Positions 16,061 to 24,979 of a DNA stretch of 64,000 bases are shown here, in pieces. The position numbers were made by a program, and so were the translations under genes. A model generated the notes under the pieces. The model had not been told where the DNA came from, did no database searches, and saw only the letters and a program-made list of their open reading frames with translations. The stretch is taken from contig NZ_CP030059.1 of assembly GCF_015291745.1 (NCBI RefSeq), forward strand, positions 2,941,501-3,005,500, read 5' to 3'. The first letter of the stretch is position 1; each line of letters starts with the position of its first letter. This DNA comes from Bradyrhizobium sp. CCBAU 53351. GTDB lineage: Bacteria > Pseudomonadota > Alphaproteobacteria > Rhizobiales > Xanthobacteraceae.

Positions 16061-16944
16061 TGAACATGATGTACACGCCGACCATTCCGCCGCCCGATCC
16101 GAACACGCGCACGCCGAAGTTCAAGCTGCCGAAGCTGTCTTGCGACGCGCATTGTCACATCTTCGGACCCGGCGCGAAATACCCCTACGCGCCCGACCGT
16201 TCCTACACACCGCCGGATGCGCCGCTCGAGGATTTCAGGGCATTGCACGCCAAGCTTGGTGTCGAGCGCGCGGTCATCGTCAACGCCAGCGTGCACGGCA
16301 CCGACAACACGGTCGCGCTCGATGCCATCGCGCAGAGCAACGGCGCCTACCGCGCGGTCGCCAATATCGACGACACCATCACCGAAAGCGGGCTTCGCGT
16401 GCTGCACGAGGGCGGCTTCCGCGGCTGCCGGTTCAATTTCGTCCGGCATCTCGGCGGTGTTCCCGACAAGCGCGCGTTCGACCGCATCGTCGCGATGGTC
16501 ACCCCGCTCGGCTGGCACATCGACCTGCATTTCGATGCGATCGACCTGCCTGACTATGCCGACATGCTGACAAAGCTGCCGCTGAGTTACACCATCGACC
16601 ACATGGGCCGGGTGAAGGCCTCCGAAGGGCTCGACCAGCTTCCGTTCAAGATCCTGATCGAGCTGATGCGGCGCGACGAGAAATGCTGGGTCAAGATCTG
16701 CGGCTCGGAACGGGTGTCGTCGGCCGGTCCGCCATTCACCGACGCGGTGCCTTTTGCGCGAAAAATCGTCGAGACCGCGCCGGACCGCATTATCTGGGGC
16801 ACGGACTGGCCGCACCCCAACGTCAAGGCGATGCCGAATGACGGCGACCTCGTCGATCTCATTCCGCTGTTCGCACCGGAGCCGGAGCTTCAGCAGAAGA
16901 TTCTCGTCGACAATCCTGCGCGCCTGTTCGAGTTCGACCGATGA
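16060..16944 (+). CDS. Amidohydrolase of the 2-pyrone-4,6-dicarboxylate hydrolase (LigI) type
   Basis: This 294-residue cytoplasmic metal hydrolase is paralogous to the preceding protein along its whole length but lacks the signal peptide. Motifs are CDAHCHIFGPG, TIDHMGRVK and IIWGTDWPHPNVKAMPNDGDLVDL. LigI opens the lactone ring of PDC to give 4-oxalomesaconate. With a GalB-like hydratase and LigK-like aldolase downstream, that reaction fits the pathway. The start shares one base with the upstream stop, and its stop overlaps the DctA start by four bases. Activity on PDC rather than a related lactone is inferred. Confidence 0.9.
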   Translation: MNMMYTPTIPPPDPNTRTPKFKLPKLSCDAHCHIFGPGAKYPYAPDRSYTPPDAPLEDFRALHAKLGVERAVIVNASVHGTDNTVALDAIAQSNGAYRAVANIDDTITESGLRVLHEGGFRGCRFNFVRHLGGVPDKRAFDRIVAMVTPLGWHIDLHFDAIDLPDYADMLTKLPLSYTIDHMGRVKASEGLDQLPFKILIELMRRDEKCWVKICGSERVSSAGPPFTDAVPFARKIVETAPDRIIWGTDWPHPNVKAMPNDGDLVDLIPLFAPEPELQQKILVDNPARLFEFDR

Positions 16945-18242
16945 CGGCGCTCTCGATCGACAAGCCGCGCGGCCGCGCCTGGTGGAAGGAGCTCTGGATC
17001 CAGGTGCTCATCGCCATGGCGGCCGGCATCGCGCTTGGGATCGTCAGCCCCGAGGCTGGCGCCAAGATGCAGCCGCTGGGCGATGCCTTCATCAAGGCGA
17101 TCCGGATGCTGATCGCGCCGATCATCTTCTGCACCGTCGTGCACGGCATCGCCCATATGGCCGACATGGCGCGCGTCGGGCGCGTCGCGGTCAAGGCGAT
17201 CGTCTATTTCGAGATCATGACCACGATTGCGCTGATCATCGGCCTCATTGCGGTCAATCTGCTCAAGCCCGGTGCCGGCATGAACATCGATCCTGCCAGC
17301 ATCAATGCCAGCGCGATCGAGCCTTACGTCAAGCAGACCGGTGCGATCGGCTTCGTGCCGTTCCTGATGAACATCGTGCCTGCAACCTTCATCGGCGCCT
17401 TCGCCGAGGGCAACATTCTGCAGGTTCTGTTCATTTCGGTGCTGTGCGGCTTTGCTCTGGTGCAGCTCGGCGAGCGCGGCGCGCCGCTGGTTCATCTGAT
17501 CGACGTCGCCGCCAAGATGGTGTTCGCGGTGGTCGGCTTCGTGATGTGGGCCGCGCCGATCGGTGCGTTCGGCGCCATTGCCTTCACGGTCGGCAAGTTC
17601 GGCGTCGGCTCGCTCGCCTCGCTCGGAAAGCTCCTGGGCGGCTTCTATCTGACGTGCCTGGTGTTCATCGTCGTGGCGCTCGGCCCCGTCGCGCGGCTCT
17701 GTGGCTTTTCGCTGCTCAAGCTGATCCGCTATATCTGGGAGGAACTGCTGATCTGCGTCGCCACGACCTCGTCCGAGACGGTGTTGCCGCGGATGCTGAT
17801 CAAGCTGGAGAAAGCCGGCTGCGAGAAGAGCGTGGTCGGGCTGGTGATCCCGACCGGCTATTCCTTCAATCTCGACGGCACGTGTCTTTACCTCGCCGCG
17901 GCCTCGGTGTTCCTGGCGCAGGCGACCAACACGCCATTCGGGCTCGCCGAGCAGATCGAGTTGCTGCTGATCCTGCTGGTGACCTCCAAGGGTGCGGCGG
18001 GAATCGCCGGGGCGGCCTTCGTCGTGCTGGCGGCGACCCTGTCGGCCACCGGCACGATTCCCGTCACCAGCGTCGCGCTGGTGCTCGGCATCCATCGCCT
18101 GATGTCGCAAGGGCTGACCCCGACCAATCTGATCGGGAACGCGGTTGCGACCATCGCGATTGCCAAATGGGAGGGCGCGCTCGATGTCGAGCGCCTGAGG
18201 CGCGTGCTCGACGGTGAGGAACAGGCGGCCGTCGCAGCTTGA
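16941..18242 (+). CDS. C4-dicarboxylate:cation symporter (DctA-like)
   Basis: This 433-residue secondary transporter belongs to the DAACS family. It has about eight to nine membrane segments and the hallmarks IRMLIAPIIFCTVVHGIA, SSETVLPRMLIKLE, GYSFNLDGTCLYL and ATLSATGTIPVTSV. DctA proteins carry succinate, fumarate and malate into the cell. In this operon it may instead import a dicarboxylated aromatic or pyrone, or re-import pathway acids. Translational coupling to the PDC-hydrolase-like gene supports a shared role. Confidence 0.93.
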   Translation: MTALSIDKPRGRAWWKELWIQVLIAMAAGIALGIVSPEAGAKMQPLGDAFIKAIRMLIAPIIFCTVVHGIAHMADMARVGRVAVKAIVYFEIMTTIALIIGLIAVNLLKPGAGMNIDPASINASAIEPYVKQTGAIGFVPFLMNIVPATFIGAFAEGNILQVLFISVLCGFALVQLGERGAPLVHLIDVAAKMVFAVVGFVMWAAPIGAFGAIAFTVGKFGVGSLASLGKLLGGFYLTCLVFIVVALGPVARLCGFSLLKLIRYIWEELLICVATTSSETVLPRMLIKLEKAGCEKSVVGLVIPTGYSFNLDGTCLYLAAASVFLAQATNTPFGLAEQIELLLILLVTSKGAAGIAGAAFVVLAATLSATGTIPVTSVALVLGIHRLMSQGLTPTNLIGNAVATIAIAKWEGALDVERLRRVLDGEEQAAVAA

Positions 18243-18309
18243 GGAACTTGCTCCCCGCATGAAGCAGGGAGCCTATGATGCTTACGAATGAAATAGGGGA
18301 GTTCGTCCC

Positions 18310-19023
18310 ATGAAGACAGGTCTCGTGGTCACCGCCCATCCCGGCGATTTCGTCTGGCGCGCCGGCGGCGCCATCGCGCTGCATGCGAAGAAGGGCTATC
18401 GCATGAAGATCGTCTGCATGTCCTTCGGCGAACGCGGCGAGAGCCAGTTCGCCTGGAAGGAGAAGGGCGCGACGCTGGAATCGGTCAAGGCCGGCCGCAA
18501 GGACGAGGCGGAGCGGGCGGCCAGGCTTTTGGGCGCCGAGATCGAGTTCTTCGACTGCGGCGACTATCCGCTGAAGCTCACGGAAGCGCATTTCGACCGC
18601 ATGGTCGACATCTACCGCGAGCTCAACCCCAGCTTCGTGCTGACGCACGCGCTGGAAGATCCCTATAATTTCGATCATCCCAATGCGGCGCATTTCGCGC
18701 AGGAGACGCGTGTAGTCGCGCAGGCGATGGGCCACAAGCCCGGCGCGCAATACAAATACTCCGCGCCGCCGGTGTTTCTGTTCGAGCCGCACCAGCCGGA
18801 GCAATGCAACTACAAGCCGGACACGATCCTCAAGATCGACGAGGTCTGGAAGGAGAAATACGAAGCGTTCCAGATCCTCGCCGCGCAAAAGCACCTCTGG
18901 GGCTATTACGAGCGCGTCGCGCTCAACCGCGGCATCCAGGGCAGCCGCAACACCGGCGTGCCCATGACTTATGGTGAGGCCTATCAGCGCCTGTTCCCGA
19001 CGGTTGCGGAGGAGCTTGCATGA
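18310..19023 (+). CDS. galB: 4-oxalomesaconate hydratase, PIG-L family (GalB-like)
   Basis: This 237-residue zinc protein of the PIG-L/LmbE fold matches my memory of Pseudomonas putida GalB closely: [48 protein letters not shown] and [14 protein letters not shown]. It carries His10 and Asp13 (AHPGD). GalB hydrates 4-oxalomesaconate to 4-carboxy-4-hydroxy-2-oxoadipate in gallate and protocatechuate 4,5-cleavage. An AGGGGAG lies about ten bases upstream of the ATG. The stop overlaps the aldolase start. It is the non-homologous counterpart of LigJ. Confidence 0.9.
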   Translation: MKTGLVVTAHPGDFVWRAGGAIALHAKKGYRMKIVCMSFGERGESQFAWKEKGATLESVKAGRKDEAERAARLLGAEIEFFDCGDYPLKLTEAHFDRMVDIYRELNPSFVLTHALEDPYNFDHPNAAHFAQETRVVAQAMGHKPGAQYKYSAPPVFLFEPHQPEQCNYKPDTILKIDEVWKEKYEAFQILAAQKHLWGYYERVALNRGIQGSRNTGVPMTYGEAYQRLFPTVAEELA

Positions 19024-19703
19024 AGCCGATCGTCGTTCGCAACATCAAGCGTGCCGATCCCGCCGGCATGGCCGAATACGGCGTCTCGACCGTGCACGAG
19101 GCCTATGGCCGCATCGGTCTGATGAAGCCCTATTTGCGGCCCGTCTGGCCGGGCGCTGCGATTGCCGGTCCCGCCGTCACCGTGCTGGCGCAGCCTGGCG
19201 ACAATTGGATGATCCATGTCGCGGTCGAGCAGTGCAGGAAGGGCGACATCCTCGTCGTCGGCTGCACCACCGACAATACCGACGGCATGTTCGGCGAGCT
19301 GCTGGCGACCTCGCTGCAGGCGCGCGGCGTGCAAGGCTTGATCATCGATGCCGGCTGCCGTGACGTCAAAGCGCTGCAAGAGATGAAGTTTCCGGTGTGG
19401 TCGCGCGCGATCTCGGCCAAGGGCACGGTCAAGGCCACGCTCGGCTCGGTCAACGTCCCCGTTGTCTGCGCCGGCGTCAACGTCGATCCCGGCGACATCG
19501 TCGTCGCCGATGACGATGGCGTCGTCGTGGTGCCGAATCGCTATGCCGCCGAGGTCGCCGAGAAGGCGAAGAAGCGTAACGCGGACGAGGGCGGCAAGCG
19601 CAAGCGGCTCGGCTCCGGCGAGCTCGGCCTCGACATGTACAACATGCGCGAGGCGCTGGCGAAGGCGGGTCTCGTCTATGTCGACAATCCCGAGGATGTC
19701 TGA
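19020..19703 (+). CDS. ligK: 4-carboxy-4-hydroxy-2-oxoadipate aldolase (LigK/HMG aldolase)
   Basis: This 227-residue class II aldolase has an RraA-like fold. The signature [14 protein letters not shown] contains the Arg114-Asp115 pair that anchors substrate and metal. [15 protein letters not shown] and the C-terminal arm are typical of HMG/CHA aldolases. It cleaves 4-carboxy-4-hydroxy-2-oxoadipate to pyruvate and oxaloacetate, the last step after GalB. The four-base overlap with galB makes co-translation likely. Confidence 0.93.
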   Translation: MKPIVVRNIKRADPAGMAEYGVSTVHEAYGRIGLMKPYLRPVWPGAAIAGPAVTVLAQPGDNWMIHVAVEQCRKGDILVVGCTTDNTDGMFGELLATSLQARGVQGLIIDAGCRDVKALQEMKFPVWSRAISAKGTVKATLGSVNVPVVCAGVNVDPGDIVVADDDGVVVVPNRYAAEVAEKAKKRNADEGGKRKRLGSGELGLDMYNMREALAKAGLVYVDNPEDV

Positions 19704-19722
19704 AGGTTAGCGGAGCGGGCGG

Positions 19723-20592
19723 ATGGATCGTCTCAAGCTGAAGGCCGTGCTCGGCAGTCACCCCCATGTCCAGGCGGTCAAGAGCGGCGAGCTCCGCTCC
19801 GGCCTCTTCGATCTCGACTTCATCGACTACGCGCCGACCAACACGGCATTCAAGCCGATGGTGCGCGAGCAGGCGTTTGATGTCTGCGAGATGGCGATCG
19901 TCACCTATCTGATGGCGAAGGCGCATGGCAAGCCGCTGGTGCTGCTGCCGGCGACCATGCTCGGCCGCTTCCAGCACTCCTATGCGCTCTACAATCCCGC
20001 ACGGGGACCGTTCGGCCCATCCGACCTCGAAGGCAAGCGCGTCGGCATCCGCTCGTTCACGACCACGACCGGCGCCTGGATCAGGGGCATCCTCGCCAAC
20101 GACTATGGCGTCAACCTCGACAGGATCAATTGGGTAACCTTCGAGGATCCGCATGTCGCCGAATATGTCGACACCACCGAGCGCGCCCCGAAGGACAAGA
20201 AGATCCTGCAGATGCTGCTCGATGGCGAGCTCGATGCCGTGCTCGGCGAAACCTCTGATAACCCCAAGCTCAAGTCTCTCTTCCCTGATCCGGCCGCGGA
20301 AGCCGCCAGATGGTACGCCCGGCGCGGCGTCGTGCCGGTCAATCATCTCGTCGTCGTGACCGAGCAGCTCGCGAAATCGCGCCCCGATGTGGTCGCTAAT
20401 GTCTATGATCTGCTCAAGCGCAACAAGGAGCAGATGAGGCCTGCGGCAGCACCCGATCTCCTTCCATTCGGGATCGCGGCCAACAGGAAGCCGCTCGAGC
20501 TGATCGTCGACTACGCCTTCCAGCAGGCGCTGATCCCGCGCCGTTATGCGGTCGAGGAGCTGTTCGACGCGACGACAGGAGGATTGAACTGA
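19723..20592 (+). CDS. 4,5-dihydroxyphthalate decarboxylase-like protein
   Basis: This 289-residue protein has the periplasmic-binding-protein-like fold of the Pht5 family: FDVCEMAIVTYLMAKAHGKPLVLLPATMLGRFQHSYALYNP, LEGKRVGIRSFTTTTGAWIRGIL and a C-terminal NHLVVVTEQL. It has no signal peptide, so it is a cytoplasmic enzyme rather than a transport component. Pht5 decarboxylates 4,5-dihydroxyphthalate to protocatechuate, which would feed the 4,5-cleavage route encoded alongside. Members of this family are numerous and most are untested, so the exact substrate is uncertain. Confidence 0.8.
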   Translation: MDRLKLKAVLGSHPHVQAVKSGELRSGLFDLDFIDYAPTNTAFKPMVREQAFDVCEMAIVTYLMAKAHGKPLVLLPATMLGRFQHSYALYNPARGPFGPSDLEGKRVGIRSFTTTTGAWIRGILANDYGVNLDRINWVTFEDPHVAEYVDTTERAPKDKKILQMLLDGELDAVLGETSDNPKLKSLFPDPAAEAARWYARRGVVPVNHLVVVTEQLAKSRPDVVANVYDLLKRNKEQMRPAAAPDLLPFGIAANRKPLELIVDYAFQQALIPRRYAVEELFDATTGGLN

Positions 20593-21506
20593 TGGCGGAT
20601 CCGAAGCGCTGGCAGATCGGGCTGGTCGGATATGGCGAGGTCGGCCGGATCCTGGCCGAGGATCTGCGCCAGCAGGACATCAAGGTCTCCGCCTACGACA
20701 TCAAGCTCGGAGGCGAGCAGGGTGCACCGCTGAAAGAGCATGCGACGAAATTCGGCGTGACGCTCGCGACTTCGCACGCCGAACTGACGGCGAAATGCGA
20801 CTTCATCATCTCCGCCGTCACCGCCAGTCAGGCTGTGCCGGTGGCAAAGGCCTGCGCCGCCGCGCTCAACCAGGGCACCTGGTTCCTCGATTTCAATTCA
20901 GCCTCTCCCGGTGCCAAGCAGCGCGCGGCGGACCTGATCGATGGCGGGGGTGGTCGCTATGTCGAGGGCGCGGTGATGACCTCGGTGCCGCCTTATCGCA
21001 TCAAGGTGCCGCTGCTGCTCGGCGGGCCCGGCGCGAAGGAGCTGGAGCCGCTGCTGAATGCGATCGGTTTTGCGGCGAAGGTCGCCAGCGACAAGCTCGG
21101 CGTGTCCTCAGCCGTGAAGATGTGCCGCAGCATCATGATCAAGGGCCTCGAGGCCATGGTCATTGAAAGCTTCACCACCGCGCGCGCCTATGGCGTCGAG
21201 GATGCCGTGCTGGCCTCGCTCGCGGAGACGTTTCCCGCCATCAATTGGGAGAAGCAGGGCGCCTATTTCTTTCAGCGCGTGATCGAGCACGGCCGCCGCC
21301 GTGCCGAGGAGGTGCGGGAGGTCGCCGAGACCGTGCGCGAGGCGGGCCTGACACCATGGTCCGCGCAGGGCACGGCTGAGCGGCAGGCGTGGGTGGCCGA
21401 TCTCGCCGATGAAGGGCTGTTCGGGGCCAGGGGAACCGAGGAGTTCGCCCGCAGCGCGGATTGGCGGACCGAGGCAGACCGGATACTTGCAAGAATCAAG
21501 CGCTGA
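20592..21506 (+). CDS. NAD(P)-dependent dehydrogenase, DUF1932 type
   Basis: This 304-residue protein is related to 6-phosphogluconate and beta-hydroxyacid dehydrogenases. It has an N-terminal Rossmann motif IGLVGYGEVGRILAEDL and a conserved LDFNSASPGAKQ and VEGAVMTSVPP. The DUF1932 C-terminal helical domain contains KMCRSIMIKGLEAMVIES with the catalytic-type Lys. It starts within the last codon of the decarboxylase-like gene. Its step in the pathway is unknown. It is not homologous to LigC (a Gfo/Idh/MocA enzyme), which oxidises the ring-cleavage product in the known route. Confidence 0.88.
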   Translation: MADPKRWQIGLVGYGEVGRILAEDLRQQDIKVSAYDIKLGGEQGAPLKEHATKFGVTLATSHAELTAKCDFIISAVTASQAVPVAKACAAALNQGTWFLDFNSASPGAKQRAADLIDGGGGRYVEGAVMTSVPPYRIKVPLLLGGPGAKELEPLLNAIGFAAKVASDKLGVSSAVKMCRSIMIKGLEAMVIESFTTARAYGVEDAVLASLAETFPAINWEKQGAYFFQRVIEHGRRRAEEVREVAETVREAGLTPWSAQGTAERQAWVADLADEGLFGARGTEEFARSADWRTEADRILARIKR

Positions 21507-21843
21507 CGCCGAACCCGTGCGTTCGGCTCAAGACCCTGCCGTCGTCGCGATAGTTCGAGATTTCGTCGCGAGCGAGCTCGATCAGATCGACCAGGCTCTT
21601 GGCCTTGCGCGCGACCTGCTCCTTGGCGGGCGCCGTGCGGAACTCGGCGAGGATCATGCGGATGCACTTGTCGGCGGTATCGAGCGTCCAGAGTGCGCGG
21701 GTCATGTCGTCCTGCGTGTGGATCGCCGAGATATCGAGGTCAGATAGAACTTCGCCGATTCCATTCAGTCGCTTGACGGCCGTTTCGGCAGGCGTGTTGG
21801 CCCGAATGGAGCGATAATCGATGCTACTGAATGCGCTGAACAT
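21496..21843 (-). CDS. Hypothetical soluble protein
   Basis: This 115-residue, largely helical protein has no recognised domain. It begins MFSAFSSIDYRSIRANTP and has regularly spaced Leu, Ile and Arg. Its 3' end overlaps the convergent dehydrogenase gene by 11 bases. A GGGAAG lies 11 bases before the ATG. A 7-bp inverted repeat lies just upstream of the start. Confidence 0.55.
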   Translation of the reverse strand: MFSAFSSIDYRSIRANTPAETAVKRLNGIGEVLSDLDISAIHTQDDMTRALWTLDTADKCIRMILAEFRTAPAKEQVARKAKSLVDLIELARDEISNYRDDGRVLSRTHGFGVSA

Positions 21844-21858
21844 GTACAGACTTCCCCA

Positions 21859-21877
21859 CTGAACCGACGTGGTTCAG
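21859..21877. promoter_or_regulatory. Inverted repeat upstream of a hypothetical gene
   Basis: CTGAACC-GACGT-GGTTCAG is a perfect 7-bp repeat around five bases, 15 bases from the start codon of the minus-strand hypothetical protein. It may be an operator or a leader hairpin. No regulator is assigned. The rest of 21878-22048 holds nothing I can identify. Confidence 0.35.
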
Positions 21878-22048
21878 AGCGCCCTTTCGTATGATCCGGG
21901 CAGCTCTTGTGCAATGCGCAGGGCTACGGTCCGGGATTCTACCGGACTCACATTTTGGACAAGATCGGTCGTGAAATCAGAGCGCAGGATTGGACAATCG
22001 GCTGCGTTCCCGACCATTTTACCGCTACGAGTTCGACCGGAAACGGGT

Positions 22049-23290
22049 TCAGCGCCCGGGGCGGAACAGGGCAGGCCGCTGCCGCTCAAATGTCTGTCGG
22101 CCGCGCTTGAAGCCCATCAGGACATCAGGCAGTTCGGCCACGGCAAAGCGGCTATCCCTGGTATCGAGCACGATGAGATCGGCGGGATTTCCGGTCCTGA
22201 TGCCGTAGTCGTCGAGGTTCATCAGCCGTGCCGGCTGTTCGGTCACGAGATCGAGGCAAGTGTCGAAATCGTTCACCGAGGCGTGCGCGACATTGGCGTA
22301 GAAGTTCGCCATCCGCAGCAGCGAGGCGTCGCCGAACGGCGTGAAGGGATTGAGCACATTGTTGGTCGCGACCGAGCACACGACGCCATCGCCCGCGAGC
22401 TTGTGGGCGAGGGTCAGCCCGCGCGGCGCGTTGTGGGTGGCCTCGCGCCCCATCAGATAGAGATCGGTCGCGGGCAGCACGGTGACGGCGACGCCGGCTC
22501 TTGCCAGTTGCGCGGTCGCAGCCTTCATCCGCTCCGGCGGTAGGGCCGAGAGTTTTGTCGCGTGGCCGATCGTGACCCGCCCGAGATAATTGCGCCGCTC
22601 GGTCTGCCGGCAGACTTCGTCGAGGTGGCACCAGGAGGGATCGAGGTCGAAATCCAGGTGAAGGTCGACGTCGACGTCGAATTCCTGCGCGAGATCGAAG
22701 ATGCGCTCCAGATGCGCGTTCGGATCGGTGTCGGTATAAGGACAGCCGCCGATCACCTCGCTGCCGTCGCGCAACGCCTGGATCAGCAGGTCCTCAGCGC
22801 CGGGGTCGTTGGTCAGGCCTTCCTGCGGGAAGACGCAGAGCGACAGGTCGATCGCCCAGGCGTAATCGCGCTTCAGCGCCTTCACAGCCTCGAAGCTGCG
22901 CAGGCCGATCCGTGGATCGATCTCCACATGCGTGCGCATGCGCGTCGTGCCGTGCACGATCGCGCGCTCCAGCACCTTGGCACCGCGGGCGTAGACGTCC
23001 TCGACGGTGAAGTCGCGTTTCATCGCCGACACTGCCCGGATGGCATCACCGAGGCTGCCGTGATCATGCCCGCAGCGGTCGAGCAGGCAGGCCTTGTCGA
23101 GGTGGATATGGGTATCGACGAAGCCGGGCAGGGCGAGATGCCCGCCGAGATCGACCTCGACTGCTTCGCAGGCCAGCCGTGGCTCGATCGCGGCGATCCG
23201 GCCGTCCTTCACGCCGATGTCGACGGGCGCGGCGGATGATCGCAGCAGTGCGTTACGGAAGATCAGGTCGAAGGCAGGCTTGATGATCAT
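22049..23290 (-). CDS. Cytosine deaminase/AtzC-like amidohydrolase with variant metal-site motif
   Basis: This 413-residue TIM-barrel amidohydrolase begins with the family beta-sandwich and has PGFVDTHIHLDKA (His61, His63), as in cytosine deaminase. HLDFDLDPSW stands where CodA has HCDE. At the position of CodA's catalytic GHDDV it has ATNNV (Asn310/Asn311), followed by the conserved NPFTPFGD. The loss of the acidic residues suggests it does not deaminate cytosine; an amide or other C-N bond is more likely. I chose the ATG at 23290 because upstream in-frame sequence is not family-like. It is divergent from a SnoaL-like gene. Confidence 0.85.
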   Translation of the reverse strand: MIIKPAFDLIFRNALLRSSAAPVDIGVKDGRIAAIEPRLACEAVEVDLGGHLALPGFVDTHIHLDKACLLDRCGHDHGSLGDAIRAVSAMKRDFTVEDVYARGAKVLERAIVHGTTRMRTHVEIDPRIGLRSFEAVKALKRDYAWAIDLSLCVFPQEGLTNDPGAEDLLIQALRDGSEVIGGCPYTDTDPNAHLERIFDLAQEFDVDVDLHLDFDLDPSWCHLDEVCRQTERRNYLGRVTIGHATKLSALPPERMKAATAQLARAGVAVTVLPATDLYLMGREATHNAPRGLTLAHKLAGDGVVCSVATNNVLNPFTPFGDASLLRMANFYANVAHASVNDFDTCLDLVTEQPARLMNLDDYGIRTGNPADLIVLDTRDSRFAVAELPDVLMGFKRGRQTFERQRPALFRPGR

Positions 23291-23435
23291 GGGCTCTTGC
23301 GGACGGAGTTTAGAGCAATCAGCCGGGATCGGCGGCTCCAGATTGTCGGCAGTGTAGCGAGGCAAATGTTCAAAATATATGCATGGATCTTGCGCAGGTG
23401 GCGGTAGTATTCCATCAATCCCGGGAGAACCAGCC

Positions 23436-23855
23436 ATGTCCGTTGCCGTCAGAACCGAAGCTGCTCATTTGTCCGACGCCGCGATCGTGGAGGCCTATCT
23501 CACGGCATCGATGATCCCTGATCCGGACGCTGCCGCAGCCTATATGGCACCGGGCACGGTGATCACCTTCACCGGCGGAAACACGTTCGATCATCCACGC
23601 GGCCCGACCGCCTTCAACGCCAAGCGCTACCGCTGGGTCAAGAAGAAGATGGACCGGTTCGACGTCTGCCCCGGGGACGGCGAGACCGTGGTCTACAGCA
23701 TCGGCACGCTTTACGGCGAGTGGAAGGACGGGACCCCGTTCGAGGGCAACCGTTATGTCGACCGCTTCGTGGTCCGTAATGGCAAGATCACCAAGATGGA
23801 TGTCTGGAACGACAGCGCCGAGCGCATCCTGGTCCAGCGCGGCATCGACGCGTAA
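23436..23855 (+). CDS. SnoaL/NTF2-like protein
   Basis: This 139-residue protein has the alpha+beta-cone pattern of the NTF2/SnoaL group: a first helix (IVEAYLTASMIPDPDAAAAYM), then VITFTGG, a second helical stretch and terminal strands (YVDRFVVRNGKITKMDVWND). These act as isomerases, hydrolases or binding modules. A GGGAG lies nine bases upstream of the chosen ATG. It is divergent from the cytosine-deaminase-like gene and may share its promoter region and its substrate. Confidence 0.82.
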   Translation: MSVAVRTEAAHLSDAAIVEAYLTASMIPDPDAAAAYMAPGTVITFTGGNTFDHPRGPTAFNAKRYRWVKKKMDRFDVCPGDGETVVYSIGTLYGEWKDGTPFEGNRYVDRFVVRNGKITKMDVWNDSAERILVQRGIDA

Positions 23856-23986
23856 GCGCGTCTCGTCGTATCGAAAGCTGCGATAGCTGCTAGGCACGGG
23901 CACGTCTGGCGACTTGAGCGATGCTGCGCTATCAAGTCCCCGCTTGCGCCCGGCATGGAGGCGCGAGACCCCTTGAGGAGCAGCCG

Positions 23987-24895
23987 ATGCGTCTACCTAT
24001 CGTTATCCTGGCCCTGACATGTCTTGCCGGTGCGGCCTCGGCCGAAGATCTGTCGGGCACGCTCCAGAAGATCAAGGAGACCAAGAAGATCACCCTCGGC
24101 TATCAGGAGGCCTCGGTCCCGTTCAGCTATCTGGACGGCAACCAGAAGCCGGTCGGTTTTGCCATCGATATCTGCCTTAAGATCGTCGACGCCGTGAAGA
24201 AGCAACTGGGCATGCCCGACATCGCCGTCGACACGCTCGCCGTGACCTCGTCGAACCGGATCCCGTTGATGGTCAACGGCACGCTCGATCTGCACTGCTC
24301 GGCGACCACCAACAACGCCGATCGCCAGAAGCAGGTCGCCTTCACCAACACGCATTTCCTCAGTGCGACGCGGTTCGCGGCCAAGAAGGCGGCGAAGATC
24401 AACACCATCGACGACCTCAAGGGTAAGGCGGTCACGGCCGTCGCCGGCTCGGTCAACCTGACGCAGCTCGCCAAGGTCAATACCGAACGCAATCTCGGCA
24501 TCAATCTGATGCCCGCGAAGGACCAGGCCGAGGCTTTCCTGTTGCTGGAAACCGACCGGGCCCAGGCCTACGCACTCGATGACGTGCAGCTCGCGGTCGC
24601 GATCGCGCGCTCCAAGGAGCCGCAAGCCTTCATGATCAGCGAGGAAGCGTTCTCGAAGCCGGAGCCTTACGGCATCATGCTGCGGCGGGAGGATGCGCCG
24701 TTCAAGGCGCTCGCCGATCGCGCCACGGCGGAGCTCTATGCAAGCCCCGAGATCGAGGTGCTCTACAAGAAATGGCTGCAATCGCCGACGCCGCCGAACG
24801 GCCTCAACTACAACGTCCCGATGTCGTCCGCCTTGCGCAACGCCTTCAAGAAGCCGAGCTCCAGCGCCGATCCGGATGCGTATACGGCGAACTGA
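23987..24895 (+). CDS. Amino acid ABC transporter substrate-binding protein (GltI-like)
   Basis: This 302-residue periplasmic protein has the signal peptide MRLPIVILALTCLAGAASA and the family 3 solute-binding fold: ITLGYQEASVPFSYLD, PVGFAIDIC, LDLHCSATTNN and a C-terminal YKKWLQSP. It resembles glutamate/aspartate-binding GltI. GAGGAG lies six bases upstream of the ATG. No permease or ATPase gene follows, so it is an orphan here. Confidence 0.92.
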   Translation: MRLPIVILALTCLAGAASAEDLSGTLQKIKETKKITLGYQEASVPFSYLDGNQKPVGFAIDICLKIVDAVKKQLGMPDIAVDTLAVTSSNRIPLMVNGTLDLHCSATTNNADRQKQVAFTNTHFLSATRFAAKKAAKINTIDDLKGKAVTAVAGSVNLTQLAKVNTERNLGINLMPAKDQAEAFLLLETDRAQAYALDDVQLAVAIARSKEPQAFMISEEAFSKPEPYGIMLRREDAPFKALADRATAELYASPEIEVLYKKWLQSPTPPNGLNYNVPMSSALRNAFKKPSSSADPDAYTAN

Positions 24896-24918
24896 GGCGA
24901 GGGCGGGGAGTTACTGCG

Positions 24919-24941
24919 CCCTCTCCCCTTGTGGGAGGGGG
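24919..24941. repeat. GC-rich hairpin of the CCCTCTCCC type
   Basis: CCCTCTCCCC and GTGGGAGGGGGC form an imperfect hairpin between the GltI-like gene and the convergent acyl-CoA dehydrogenase. Similar CTCTCCC..GGGAG stretches recur in intergenic spaces of rhizobia, as I recall. It may act as a bidirectional transcript end, but there is no U tract. Confidence 0.35.
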
Positions 24942-24979
24942 CATCTCCGCCTTATCGCGGCAAGATACGCGCCTTTGCT

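Noticed and set aside
16890..18260. 456-codon minus-strand frame opposite the DctA-like gene
   Set aside because: Low-complexity Asp/Arg/Gln/His translation opposite a clear membrane transporter.
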